A stretch of DNA of 64,000 bases from Cymbomonas tetramitiformis. Lineage: Eukaryota > Chlorophyta > Pyramimonadophyceae > Pyramimonadales > Pyramimonadaceae. Below, in pieces: positions 11,188-23,422 of the stretch. A model generated the notes under the pieces. The model did no database searches, was not told the origin of the DNA, and was given only the letters and a program-made list of their open reading frames with translations. The stretch is from NCBI GenBank assembly GCA_001247695.2, contig LGRX02027253.1, positions 1 through 64,000 on the forward strand. Reading direction: 5' to 3'. Positions within the stretch are counted from its first letter, which is position 1, and every line of letters begins with the position of its first letter. Both the position numbers and the translations under genes were made by a program.

Positions 11188-12838
11188 ATGTCCCAACAAC
11201 GCCAATCCAGCCTCGCAGAGGCGCTTCGGTCAGCACGTCGTGGTAATGGTTCTTCCCCAAACTCCACTGGGGATGGTACTGCGACACCGGGTTCCCCCTT
11301 CCCCGCGGCAGAGGCGGGTTGTCTCTACCGCGTCACTACGATCGCGTCCTTCCTCCTTACGTCCTTCGCCCACGCCATTCGTGTTTTTCAACGACCCGTC
11401 GGTTTTGCTGTCCACCCCTGTCGAGGAGGGCAGGGAAGATGAGTACTTGGAGCAGCTTGCGTACGCCTTCACTTACTCTACCGACATCGTGACCATTTTA
11501 CGTCCTGGTGGCTTCGACCCCAAAAAGGGGTATACCCTCGATGGCGATTCTGTTGAAACGGACTTTGCGGCTCTGCTTGCTGCATTCCGCCATGTCCTGT
11601 TCCCTATTTCCTTCCCCGAGTTTTCCAAGCTTCTTGACCTCGAACACGACTACGATTTTTATCACGTGGTTTTGAACGAGATCATCTTCACCATCCTTCC
11701 AGTGGTTCTTCGTGGTACTGCCTTGGGCCTCTACTCCGAAGTCGCACGTTCCCATCCTGGCGACGGCCGCTATATCCTGCAGCGGTTACGGTACGAAGTC
11801 GAGGGCATCCCGGACTCCGACACCGACCGCTACTGGGTGAAGATGCGCGCCACCATCCTCAACGAGCGCGAGGACCCTGCACCCCAGCTCACCGCCATCC
11901 GCACCCTTGGTGACAAACATGCCCGCGTCAACCAGGAGTACAGCGAGGCCAAGCGCGTCAAGGACCTGTGGCACGTCCTCGCTGACTCCGCCAAGCAGAC
12001 GCCTTTCGTCACCCCCCTTTACATCAACGTCATTCGTGAGCTTCGCGCTGGTACGCCTTTCTCTTTTTCCACGCTGTGCCTTCGCATTCGCACAGTGTGG
12101 AAGGAGGAGCTGTCCTTCGCCACCCCCGCCGACAATCCCTCGTCTGGTGGTGGTGGTGGCCGGACGAAGACCCCGGCCTTCCACTCCGTGACCGTCGGCC
12201 GCAACCCAGCCCACTCCATCGAGTGCACTGGTGAGTGGCGGGTGGAACCCCCCAGCTCGCCGCTGAAGAGATGGAAGGGTGTCGGGTTTCCCTGCCTCGT
12301 GTGCTTTCGGCTTTTTTGGGGGCTCACCGACCCGCATCCCGACACCAAGGGGCTTTGCCCCTACACCTGTGCTGCAACATTTGCGCCAATTCGTGCTCCA
12401 GCCTCCGCCCCGCCTGCGGGCAATCGCCCGACGCCGCAAGCCTTCGCGGCGGCTATGGCATCCGCGCGGGCGGCTGGTGGTGCTGCTGCGCACTCTGTGG
12501 TGGTGCGCGATGAGGAGACCGTCGTCCCCGCACCGCCGGACTCTGCACCGGCCGCGTCGGCCATGAGGTTCAATGCTCCTGCCGCTGACGATTCCCTGCC
12601 GCTCGATCACGCTCTTCCGGCCTCCGGCGGAGATGTTTCCGAGCCGCTTGCGACACCGCATCCCGCTGCCGCAGCTGAGCATTCTTCCAGCCTGGGCTTC
12701 GCGACTACGTCGGAGCCGGTTGCCCTTTACCCTTTCATCGACGACACCGAGGAATGGCCGGCCTTACGCTCAACACCGTGGATTCCACCAACGATCGGCA
12801 CTCCGACTGACCGCCCAGAGGCGGCAGACCAAAATTGA
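11188..12838 (+). pseudogene. Gag-like polyprotein of an LTR retrotransposon
   Basis: The frame starts at ATG 11188 (MSQQRQSSLAEAL), shifts by one base near 11310 and then stays open to TGA at 12836, about 550 aa. An Arg/Ser/Pro-rich head precedes a helical core of about 200 residues (around LLDLEHDYDFYHVVLNEIIF to LRIRTVWKEEL). Next come a Gly-rich linker, a CLVC/CPYTC Cys pair and a long Ala/Pro-rich tail. This layout suits Gag of Copia/Ty3-like elements. No protease, reverse transcriptase or integrase follows, and I could not identify LTRs around it. It could be a lone Gag copy or a domesticated gene; one homopolymer error would explain the frameshift. Confidence 0.45.
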
Positions 12839-13974
12839 ACCTGAGCTCATGCCGCTTACAGAGTAGCCCTGCAGTTTGTTGCCTGTTGGCTGAACCGCAT
12901 GCTTCCTTTACCTCTGACTAGAGTAACATTGGGTTTAGGTTTTAGGGTTTCCTTGCTCTGGGATGGCCACTCACACCTTCGGGGTGAGGTGGTGTCACGG
13001 AGAAGCTGATCTGCCCCCTCCACTGTATGGGGGCCTGCTTCCCTTTGTGTCACCCCTCACTGTGTGTGGCGTGTGTCACTTGTCACAGTGCACCGTCACG
13101 TTAGCCTTCCCCGTTTAGACACTCCGTATGTCTGTCTAGCCAGTTAATGCTATACCGTTCCGAGCACCCAGCACTGTGCATTTTCTGACTGCTTTGTGTA
13201 CATATATATCTTATATATATCCACCGATTTCACCGTTTCTATAAAACTGATACTTTCTAAAAAAGCCAACCTCCCTCCTCCCACCTCCCTTTTTTTTATA
13301 TTTTTTGTTGAAAAATGAAAAAAAATACATACAGATATTGTAATTTAAGGCTGCGCCGTTCCTTATAGCACGCCCATATTTAACACATAAGACATATTCA
13401 AATTCCACAGCGGTCCCGCGCACCGGCACCGGCGGCGGCGCGGTAGCCGCCACTATGACACATTATGACGTAATTCTGACATAATTCTGACATAATTTTG
13501 TCAAACCTAAACCCTAAACCTTGAATGCACCCAAAAATTTGGGGGGCCACGATAGGGGGGCCTCCACGGCCGATTAAAGCGGTCAAAACTAATTTTCAGA
13601 CCCCCTTGACGACCCTGACAGACCCCCACTGACACCCCTGTCATAATTTAATATCAGATATGACAGATAGTCAAAGTTAGTCATAGTTAACCAATGATAG
13701 TTAAACATTAGAGTACTGTACAGTATCGACCGATCGAGATCGTCTCCCATCGCATCGCATACGATACTGATACTCACACTGCATACTCATACTCGTCCGT
13801 GTCTGTCGTGTGACATCCTCCTCCCGTCCGTCGCGTGTCCCGCGCCGGGCTCTCGGCGTATTGCTATTCGAAATTTCAATTTGCCCGTTATCAGAGCTCA
13901 TAAAATCAGCAACAGTTTCGAAACCCTTTGGTTTTTTTGAACTCTTCAGCGCATCCTCTGAATGAAAAGCAACC
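12839..13974. other. Intergenic region upstream of SMC2
   Basis: Contains telomere-like pieces (GGGTTTAGG near 12931, CTAAACCCTAAAC near 13507), an alternating TATA/ATAT tract near 13201-13222 and a GGCACCGGCGGCGGCGCGG run near 13424. No gene is seen. The last 200 bases would contain the SMC2 promoter, but no single core element is clear. Confidence 0.5.
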
Positions 13975-16900
13975 ATGTATGTTGAAGAAATATGCATCGA
14001 AGGATTCAAGTCGTATGCACAGAGGACAGTCGTTCCTAACTTTGATAAGCGCTTCAATGCTATAACTGGTCTGAATGGGAGCGGAAAGTCCAACATCTTA
14101 GACTCAATCTGCTTCGTTCTTGGAATCACCAACCTTTCGCAGGTGGGAACACGTTAGCGCGTTTCATAAAGACTTGACTGAAAATTTGCTACTTGTGGTG
14201 AGAACTTGGAAAAAAGATACAAATCAAGTAATGACATCTATTGGTGCACTCGGCACGTTTGGTTGATTCGCTCGCAGGTACGCGCGAGTAACCTGCAAGA
14301 GCTGGTGTACAAGCAAGGCCAGGCTGGCGTCACGAAAGCCAGTGTTTCAATTACTTTCAACAACAGCGACCCAGAAAGCAGCCCTCAAGGTTATGAGAGC
14401 CATGAGAAGCTCACTGTAACTCGGCAGGTACTCCAAAAGTGTCTTCGTTGAGCCCCCCCTTGGAAAATTGTACCCGCCCAGTTTGTTTATAAAATACCCA
14501 AGTGAAAACAATGACACTTTCCCGCGTTGCTGGTGTCCGCAGATTGTCATCGGAGGTCGGAACAAGTACTTGATTAACGGTCATGTCGCTCAGCCTAAGT
14601 GCGTCACTCAGGGCCATCACTGTTGTTGAAACTTTTTGCCCCTCAACCCCAGGACAAAAAACTTAGCTTATGGTGTGCGGTTGAGTGGACAGTCGCGTTC
14701 AAGACTTGTTCCACTCAGTGCAGTTGAACGTGAACAATCCTCATTTTCTCATCATGCAAGGCCGCATCACCAAAGTCCTTAACATGAAGCCTCCCGAGAT
14801 TCTCTCCATGCTTGAGGAGGTTCGCTTTTCTCTACAAGTCTTGGTCTTTCAATAACACTATCTATTCAGTCCGATTTCTGCAACTGCTGCTTAGCTTGCA
14901 ACAGCCCAATTGAAACTTGGCGCGACCATTTGGACGCAGGCGTCCGGTACACGCATGTACGAAACAAAGCGAGCCAACGCGTTGAAAACTCTCGAAAAGA
15001 AAGAGTTGAAAGTCACCGAAATCAACAAGGTTTGCTCTCTCTTTGAAAATGCGGCACCTTATGCTTATCGAGCTTGAATCGCAAGATTGCGGTCTTAGCA
15101 CAGGACGGGCAAAGGTCAAGTCGATAGGTTTTCCGGGACCTTTCGGTTTGTCGCCGGTTAACCTGCCGGAAGTGTGTCTGTGCCACAGTGAAAGGCCTTT
15201 ATTCACGTGGGTTTTACCCTGGCCCTATCCTGTACAGAGAAGTTCAAGGTGGCCTGCTGCGCAGGTCTCTTACTCCAAAGCGTGCTGGGGCCTTTCTCCG
15301 CCGTGTTCCCACAAAACTGATGCATTCCTTTCTCATTCTCTGCCACTTGCAACCTTGGAGTTCAGGTGCTTGAAGAGGACATCTTACCGGCTTTGGAACG
15401 ACTAAAGAAAGAACGCGGGGAGTATATGGAGGTAATTTTGAGTTCTGTTAAGATGCTCTGTCGGTTGGTCGCAAGTCCTTCAAGCAGCACACCTTTGAAA
15501 CTTCGTCTTCTTTATTGACCCTGCTTATTTGGCCTCACCTTATAGAGTCGCAAGTTCAAGTCGGCTGAAAGCTTGGCGGGTTATTTCGCGCTCATTCCAC
15601 AGTGGCAAACGGCGAACGACCAGCTCGACCGCTTGAGACGCTTCTGCATCGCTTATGAATACATTCAAGCACAAAAGGTGCAGGAAGAATCGAACGGTGA
15701 CACGGCGAAGATTCAGGTAGTGTGCCCCTTTTGTGCCTCTCGACAGGTATTTTTCCTTTGCAATAAGTTGCGGTGATGGGTGCATTCTTCCGCATGCTCG
15801 GAGTATGATAAATTAGTCGAGGGTCCTCAAGTCCGGCAAGCTGAGAGCTTAGTGAACATGACAGGGGAAGATCGACGAGGGCAAAGCAACAACTACAGAG
15901 TTGGAGGAGGAGGTTAAGGAGATCGAGAACAATATTGAGAAGTTGACGAAGGTGGGGTTCCTACGGTTTGTCCATATCGGGTTGTTACTGGCCTTTGTCT
16001 CCAGCTAGCCACGTTTTGCACTCGTCTATCGGCAGCGCCAAGCCGTTAAGAATATCATATTGCAGGCACTTCCTCTGTTCATAGCGCGGTGTTTGACGCG
16101 TGCACAAGGACGCGCTCAGAGCAGGGCCTATCTGTGACCTCTCGAGAATTCTTTATCTTTCACTGCCCAGAGCACTTCAGCCGTGCTAAAAACCGGTTAC
16201 TACAGAGGAAGGTCACATAACATAGAGCATTTCTGAGGACGGCATCCGCAGCTCTTTGGCACGGTGTTCCATCCTCTGCAGGCGTTGCATGCTTTCGACA
16301 CTTATTTGCGCCTTTTGCTTGTTCAACGGTGCCCTCATCGCTGACCTCTGGCAGTTGACGATGAACAAAGTCTTCTGTTCGGCGTAGCAAGTTTTGCGAG
16401 CGCTTTTTGCATAAGCAACTGAAAGCCAGGGCCTGCCAAACAGGAGAGGGAGGAGCATATGGGAGCCGAGACAAAGAAGCTTGAGGACGAAGTGGACAAG
16501 CTCTCCAAGAACTTGGTAAAAGAGACCTCTGCCTTCACCAACAAGCAGGTGCCTGCTTGCTTCTCTCCCGGATCATGCACTTTTCTCGACCACGAGCGCC
16601 GTTCTCTTTCTCCTCGTATGCTTCCTCGAGGCCAAGAATCAAGTTCTGACTGATCAGCTTTTCCTCGATCCTTGATACTTGTTTGTCTGACTCGGAGACT
16701 TTTTCAACCTTCCTCCGCTTGGTGACGCGCGCAGGACAACCTGAAAACCGAGCAAGAAGGAGTCAAGAAACTTCAGAAGACTGCGGCTGACCTCGACAAG
16801 GCCACCGCCAAAAAGGTGTGGCCTCTCACCTCTCACGAGCTTTGGGTGAATCCGACTCTGGCCCACGTCGTACCGCAAGAAGTCTTGTTTTCCTGGATAT

Positions 16901-19900
16901 CAAGCGCCTGCCAGAGGTAGAAAGTGCCTGAGCTGTGGAAAGTGGCCGGTTTCTGGTGTGCAAAGACGGATGGCAAGATCCACGCGGAGCAGGTCGGGAG
17001 CGCCTTCTGCGAGCTGACAGTTTTGGGGATCATGCTTTCAGGCAGCGACACTGGAGCAGGTGGAGGGCAACTCAGCGCAGCTGCGAGCGGACCTGGACAC
17101 GGCGGTGGAGGGGGTGGCCACTGCAGAGCGCGGGCTCAACGATGTCCAAACAGGCCAGGGCACCGGGGAGGGTACAGAGGACAAGAGTCTGGCAGAACGC
17201 CTGGTTGACGCCAAGGTCCGCGCTCCGCGCTCTCCCTCGCAGAGGGTGCACGTGGCAGCTTGCACCCCCACTCGCATCCAGCAACCTCGCTTGGTAGAAG
17301 AAGCTGCAAGGAGCCTCCGAGGAGGGCTGCGAGTGTCGTGCGGAGGAGTTCTCCCTCTGTGGGGACTCTCAACAACGGGACCGGCGCCACACTTTAAGTC
17401 AACCTTGGAGTTTGCGCCTCCTACAAACTGACACTAGGCACTCTTGTTTGCAAACGGACGTTGATATGTACACATTTTTATATCTATTCCTGGAACAAGC
17501 CATGGAGGGTGGTGAGCATGAGAGTGGGTGGTGGGTGCGCATGTCTCCTCACTTGGCCGGGCTCTCCATGGAGCGGCGTTTGTAGAGATGGCCAACTCGG
17601 GCCAAGGCCTGGAGACTGGTGAACACTTTTGGCAAAAGCTGTGGAGGGTGCGGTGGGGTCCAGACGGAGGCTAGCTCATCTGAGACGGAGTACAAGCAGG
17701 CTGATCTGAAGGTGAAGCATTTGGAGAAGGAGCTGGTGGGGAAGACGAAGCGGCTGGCAACCATGGAGAAGGACGGCAGGAAGGCGCAGCAGGATCTAGA
17801 GCGGGAGAGGGCTGCGGTGGAGAGGGCGAGAGGGGCGCTGCAGCAGCTCGGGTTTGACAACACACGCATGGAGGGGCTGGAGCACACGCGGGCCCAAGCG
17901 CGCGCAGCGGCGGAGTCGTGGCAGGACCGTGTGGACATGCTCTCGAGCCAGCTGCACCGAGTGGACTTCCAGTACCGTGACCCCGAGCGTAATTTCGATC
18001 ACTCCCGTGTCAAGGTGGGCAGGCCCTTGGGCTGCCTCCGGCTTGCAAGGGGGGGGTTGAAGAGGGATGGTGGACTAGGGTAGCTGGCGGAGGCCCCGCT
18101 TTGTGTTATCTATAAAACAGTGGATCAGCCCTGTGAACGCTTGAAGGAAGCTCCAATCAGCGGGCGCCCTGTGGCAAGACCCATGGCTGCGCTCCTCGTC
18201 GTGAGCAGTGAGTGAGCGTGCGCTTATGGACTTGTGCCTCTCATCATCGGGTGAGGATACAATTAGCTCATAGGTCGAGGCCTGGGGTGTGAGCTCCATC
18301 GCTGCGTGTGGTAGTTGTCCGGTGGTGAGGGTGATGCGGTGAAGAGCAGGTGTCCGGTGAAGGGCGGATCTCTGAGATTATGAACCCTCTTTTTAGCATG
18401 GGGATGGTACGATGGCGCCCTAATGCAAGAACGGGGCGCGGGCACGATCCCACACAGGGGGTGGTGGCAAGGCTGCTTCGAGTGCGAGAGCCAGAGGCGG
18501 CGCAAGCTCTGGAGGTGGTAGCCGGAGGTAAGCTGTACAATGTCGTGGTGGACACTGCAGAGACCGGGCAGAAGCTCCTGGACCACGGCCAGCTGCGCCA
18601 GCGTGTCACCTTTATCCCTCTCAGCCACATCCGTGGTGACCCGCTCTCGCAAAAGCAGCAGAATGTGGCACACCAGATATCCGACGGGTCCGCCCCACCT
18701 GCCCCTCCCCCTTCCCTCGCCTCCCATGAGAATAGCAGCCAAATCTCCCACAGCGCTCACTGACGCCCCGACAAGTCTCCCATGGTCCAGGACGCCTCTC
18801 AGCTGACTCGTGCGTGTAGAGCGGGCGCGAACCGCATCTCACATCACCTCTTCCCCCCATCCTTGACGGCTTCTCATGGCAAATGACGGACACTTGCACG
18901 CCGCGCGTCGGAAGATCCTGGCGGGGTGGAAAGTGAGGGAGGACGGAGGCAGGCCGACTGGGGCCAAGGGTGTGCAGCTGGCGCCGTGCCGTGCTAGGAG
19001 CCAGGAATCAGGGCCATCGATTATATCCGCGATCATATCGCGCCGCAAAGGTCTGAGCTGCAAAATGGGAGGGTGTGAGGTTGGGCAACCACAGGAGCGC
19101 CAGGCTGGCGCTGAGCCTCGTGGGGTATGCGGATGAGTTGGCGACCGCGATGGGTTACGTGTTCGGGAAGGCATTCGTGTGCCGGGATGCCAAGAGCGCC
19201 GAGAAGGTGGCATTTCACAAGGAAATCCTCCGGCAGTGCGTCACGCTCGAAGGGGACAAGTTTGATCCCTCAGGCACGCTCACCGGGGGATCCCGGAGCA
19301 AGTCCTCTGTGCTGACGTCACTGCACGAGCTGGAGGCTGCGGAGGCAGAGCTGGATGTGCACCGCCGTACGCTGTGGGCTGCCGAACAGGAGCTCAACTC
19401 CCTGCAGGTATTCTCTCCCTCCAATTCTGCTTCTCTCTGCGCCCCCTACTTCCCTCTGGCTTTGCGTGGACTCAAAGCGCTTCCGTCTGCACTGTGAGGT
19501 GGGCAGGACTTCCCGCCCCCCCACAGCCCCGCTTAGAGCTACACTTTGCCGAGGACGTGAAGCTGGAACTCAAGCCGCCCCGCGGGTTTCGCCACACATC
19601 TGTGTTCTCGCCCTGATTGCTTGGTGGCGTGCAGCACTGAATCTGTGCGCCTGACGCATCGTTCTTCCTTGCCCGTCAGGCGTGTCCCAGCTCTTAGGTG
19701 CAGAGGAGTCTGCAGGAAGGCGCCTGAGGGTGGCTGAGGGCCGTCGTGGTGCAGGCGGCGGCTGCAGAGCATGCAAGGCTGGAGCGGGAGGCGGAGGTGG
19801 CAGGGCACTCTCTGCAGCTTCTGGAGACGCGTGTGCAGCAGAGCGAGGCCCACATGGCGGCGCAGGAGGTGGAGCAGATGCGTGCCGAGGCGATACAGTG

Positions 19901-22900
19901 CAAGGAGGCGAGCGCCGCCGCCAAAGTGCGCAAGCAGGAGTCCGAAACCGCCGCGAAGGTGGGGCGCACGCTCAGCTCTCCTGTGTGCCAGGCGCGGGCA
20001 GTGGACCTGTGGGCTGCTGGTATGTGCAGGAAATGCATGACACTGGCGCACACTTCTCCTCCGGGCTGCTGCCGGCTGCGCGAGGGGAGCGGAGCAGGGG
20101 GGTGGTCTGAGGGAACTATTCAGAACAGGGAAGGAACCGCGCTCCTTGAACCTGGGAGCTGACTGATACTGTGGCTTGGCAACCTCGTGGCTCGCGGGGG
20201 CACGTGCGAGGGTTCCCTGGATGGCCAGCCCTGGGCTCGGGTACTCCCGGACGGTGTGGTGACTGCTGTGAGTGGACAGTGGATATGGACGATCTCGCAG
20301 AAGATCCACGGTCCTCTTTGGACTGCTGTCCTCCGTGTTCTATGGTGCTGTGAGATTTGGAATGCGCGACTCAGTTTGGGCAGGGCGGCTCTGACGGTGG
20401 AAGAGGGGTCCTTCGAGAGTAGGGGAGGCCGGCGTGGGCTCTTTGGGCATCCGCGGAGGGATGGGACACGGAGGGTCACGCGGGTGCGGTGTGATCTGCG
20501 GCGTGGCAGGCGCTGGAGAAGGAGATAGCAGAGTTTGGGAAGCAGCGGGAGGCGCGGCTGAAGAAGGCGGAAGGCAAGCTGAAGGACGCGAAGGCGGCGC
20601 TGGTGACAGCACGGACGGCGGTGAAGGACCGCGAGGAGGAGTGCCGTGCGCTGGCGGCTGAGCGCGACTCGATGCTCGAAGAGCGCTGCCAGATCGACGG
20701 CCAGGTGGAGCAGGCACAAGCGGCGCTCGCCGGTCTCGAGGAGGAGCTGAGCGGGCTCCAGGCACGCATCCACCGCGCCCCGTTGCGCTGTTATGCAAAG
20801 CGGTGGAGCGACGGAGGGATGCGCGCGTCGATGCACGCTGATGTGGCATTCCCCTTTGAGGAACGTGATGACATGATGCGCGCGTCGATGCATGCTGATG
20901 TGGCATTCCCCTTTGAGGAGCGTGATGACATGATGCGCGCGTCGATGCACGCTGATGTGGCATTCCCCTTTGAGGAGCGTAATGACATGATCAACAAACG
21001 CATGCCCGGAGCTGTGCAGCCGCCCTCGTGATGCCTCTGCGCCGTGTTCGTAGTGAGCGCGTACACAGGCACGTGCTGGAGCTCTGGTCGAGGGATGGCA
21101 GAAGGACAGGAAGGAGCTGCGAGCAAGGATGCAGTTGGCACAGGGATGACGTGTGGCGGAGTTGGGCGAGGGTGACAAACACAGAGCAAGGTGGCGGAGT
21201 GCAAGGAGGTGTATGATACAGCTGCTGCCCAGCTGGAGGAGCGCAAGAAGCGCGCCCAGGAGTGTGACCAAGACATCTCGCGCCTGGCCAAGGACAGAAA
21301 GAAGAAGGAGAAGAGGGTGGCGGACATCAACGTGGACCTGCGCAAGCTGGAGCATAAGGTGCTGCCGCCTGCGGCCCCCGTGGACCGGCTGGCTTTCATC
21401 CGGGGCACGGAATTTCAATCCAAGCAGATCATTTGCTGCAGCTCGGTCCCTTTCGACTTGTCTGCCCCCAGTGCTCTTCTCCAGCACCCTCGATTGAGCC
21501 CTGCCTTAGGCGGTTACCTTGTCTCGCGCCTGCCATACAACAATGATGAGTTGGTGCCTAGGTGGCTCCTCAGGTGTGTTGGGCAGCAAGAGGGCTCGGG
21601 CATGCACAGCGCTGCTCGGTGCGAGCGAGTCCTGGGAGCAGAATGCTCGAGCGCCTTGCTTGCCCGGCGTGAAATCTCCTTCATGCCCACAAACTGTGCT
21701 GCCAAAAAACCGTACGCAATTGTGAAGGGGCGTGCCCTCAGAACATGTGGGTGGGGCTACGGGGGGGGTGCGCAGGTGGCACGAATGGAGAAGGAGGCAA
21801 AGGATGCAGCGGCCTACGTGGAGAAGCTGAAAGACGACAATCCCTGGATTCTATCGGAGCAGCAGTTCTTCGATCAAGCAGGCAGTGACTATGACTTCAA
21901 GGCACGGTCGCCGAAGGAGGCGCAGAAGGAGTACGCGGAGCTCAGTGAAACTCACGAGCGGTTGTCCAAGAAAGTGAATAAGGCTGTGATGAACATGTTC
22001 GACAATGCTGAGCGCGAGTACAAGGAGCTGATGGAACGCCGCAGCATTGTCGCGCAAGACAAGTCCAAAATCGAGCAGGTGATTGATGAGCTGGACGAGA
22101 AGAAGCAGGAGGCTCTCTTCGCAACGTGGGAGAAGGCGAGTGCCCAACGTCTGGCCTTGAGGCACCGCGGGATTCATAAGTGCCGCAATACGATTGGATG
22201 CGGCATCCACTGGTGCTGCCTTTGGCTCACAAATGAAGTGGATTGTGCCATGTGTGAGCATCAATTGTTTGGATACATGCGTAGGGTCTCAAGCTCATTG
22301 GATTGTGCCATGTGTGAGCATCAATTGTTTGGATACATGCGTGGGGTCTCAAGTTCATTGGATTGTGCCATGTGTGCGCATCAATTGTTTGGATACATGC
22401 ATAGGGTCTCAAGTTCATTGGATTGTGCCATGTGTGCGCATCAATTGTTTGGATACATGCGTAGGGTTTTAAGTTCATTGAATTGTGCCATGTGTGAGCA
22501 TCAAGGAGTCTTGTATACGCGTAGGCTCGACACACCAATCAACACACTCCGACGGGTGTCGCTTACTTGGGGAAAGTTATGCTTGGACTGCTGCTTTGGC
22601 TGGCGGCATTGCAGCGTGGCGCAGCAGGGCTTCACCGCAACGCCTTGCAGGGGCCCAGGGTTGGAACAGCACGCTCCGAGCCAGCGGGTGAGTCGGTGGG
22701 TTGCGCAAGGTGCGCGCAGGTGAACAAGGACTTTGGCTCAATCTTCTCCACACTGCTGCCCGGCACCATGGCGAAGCTGGAGCCACCAGAGGGGGGAACC
22801 GTGCTGGATGGGCTGGAGGTGAAGGTGGCCTTTGGCTCAGTTTGGAAGCAGTCCCTGACGGAGCTCAGTGGTGGACAACGCTCCTTGCTTGCACTATCAC

Positions 22901-23422
22901 TCATCCTCGCGCTGCTGCGCTTCAAGCCGGCGCCCATCTACATCTTGGACGAGGTGGATGCTGCACTGGACCTGAGCCACACACAAAACATTGGCCGTAT
23001 GATCAAGACCCACTTCCCGCAATCGCAATTCATCGTCGTATCCCTCAAGGAAGGCATGTTCAACAACGCAGACGTGCTATTCCGTACTAAGGTGGCGCCC
23101 CCTCCCCTCAGCTGCTGGCAGTCAGTACAATCGATAGGCTGCGGGCGAGGCGAGCAGTATGATGGCGCTTAGGGGTGAGGCAGGAGCCTTGCGCGCAAGT
23201 GCTTGTGTGTATGTGTGTGTGTGCATGGGGTACGCCGTTAGATTCTTGCGTTGCTTGTCTGTGTGGATGGGTAGCATGCTCAGTAAGTGGCAGAGACATG
23301 GTTTGTGAATGCAGTTTGTGGATGGCATCTCCATGGTCACTCGCACAACACCGAATCAGCAGCAGACATCTCAGGCATCTGGTAAAGGAAAGCAGTCTGC
23401 AACTGAGACATCTAAAAGGTAG
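13975..23422 (+). CDS. SMC2: Condensin subunit SMC2, 20 exons
   Basis: SMC2 is the ATPase core subunit of condensin, which compacts mitotic chromosomes. Exons inferred from frame and homology: 13975-14142, 14278-14427, 14543-14598, 14693-14819, 14940-15030, 15366-15431, 15603-15716, 15865-15951, 16444-16548, 16735-16815, 17042-17215, 17664-18014, 18458-18664, about 19104-19407, 19755-19958, 20510-20761, 21191-21358, 21776-22135, 22720-23091, 23315-23422. Visible are Walker [10 protein letters not shown], the SMC2-type [27 protein letters not shown], the hinge ([18 protein letters not shown]), coiled coils, the ABC signature [10 protein letters not shown], Walker [16 protein letters not shown] and the D-loop. 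The edges of exon 14 are uncertain and a short exon may be missed on either side of it. Exon 5 carries one extra A near 14995-15003 that shifts the frame. Two introns use GC donors, at 20762 and 22136. Confidence 0.95.
20818..20988 (+). repeat. 57-bp tandem repeat in an SMC2 intron
   Basis: Three copies of a 57-bp unit beginning GATGCGCGCGTCGATGC, nearly identical, within the intron after exon 16. They contain no stop in the frame of the flanking exon. Confidence 0.92.
22236..22502 (+). repeat. 60-bp tandem repeat in an SMC2 intron
   Basis: Four full copies and one partial copy of a 60-bp unit containing GATTGTGCCATGTGTG, CATCAATTGTTTGG and ATACATGCGTAGGGT. It lies in the intron between exons 18 and 19, which begins with a GC donor. 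The unit is free of stops in one plus-strand frame, which creates a spurious long ORF. Confidence 0.92.

Noticed and set aside
11240..12838. Minus-strand frames opposite the Gag-like ORF (up to 298 codons)
   Set aside because: Arg/Gly-rich antisense of a GC-rich coding region; the plus frame has coherent helical core and termini.
22236..22502. Regularly spaced repeats resembling a CRISPR array
   Set aside because: Units are contiguous 60-bp tandem copies with no unique spacers, inside an intron of a eukaryotic gene.
21191..22723. A single 510-codon SMC2 exon
   Set aside because: The frame happens to stay open through introns and the 60-bp repeat, but homology to SMC2 shows three separate exons (21191-21358, 21776-22135, 22720 onward).
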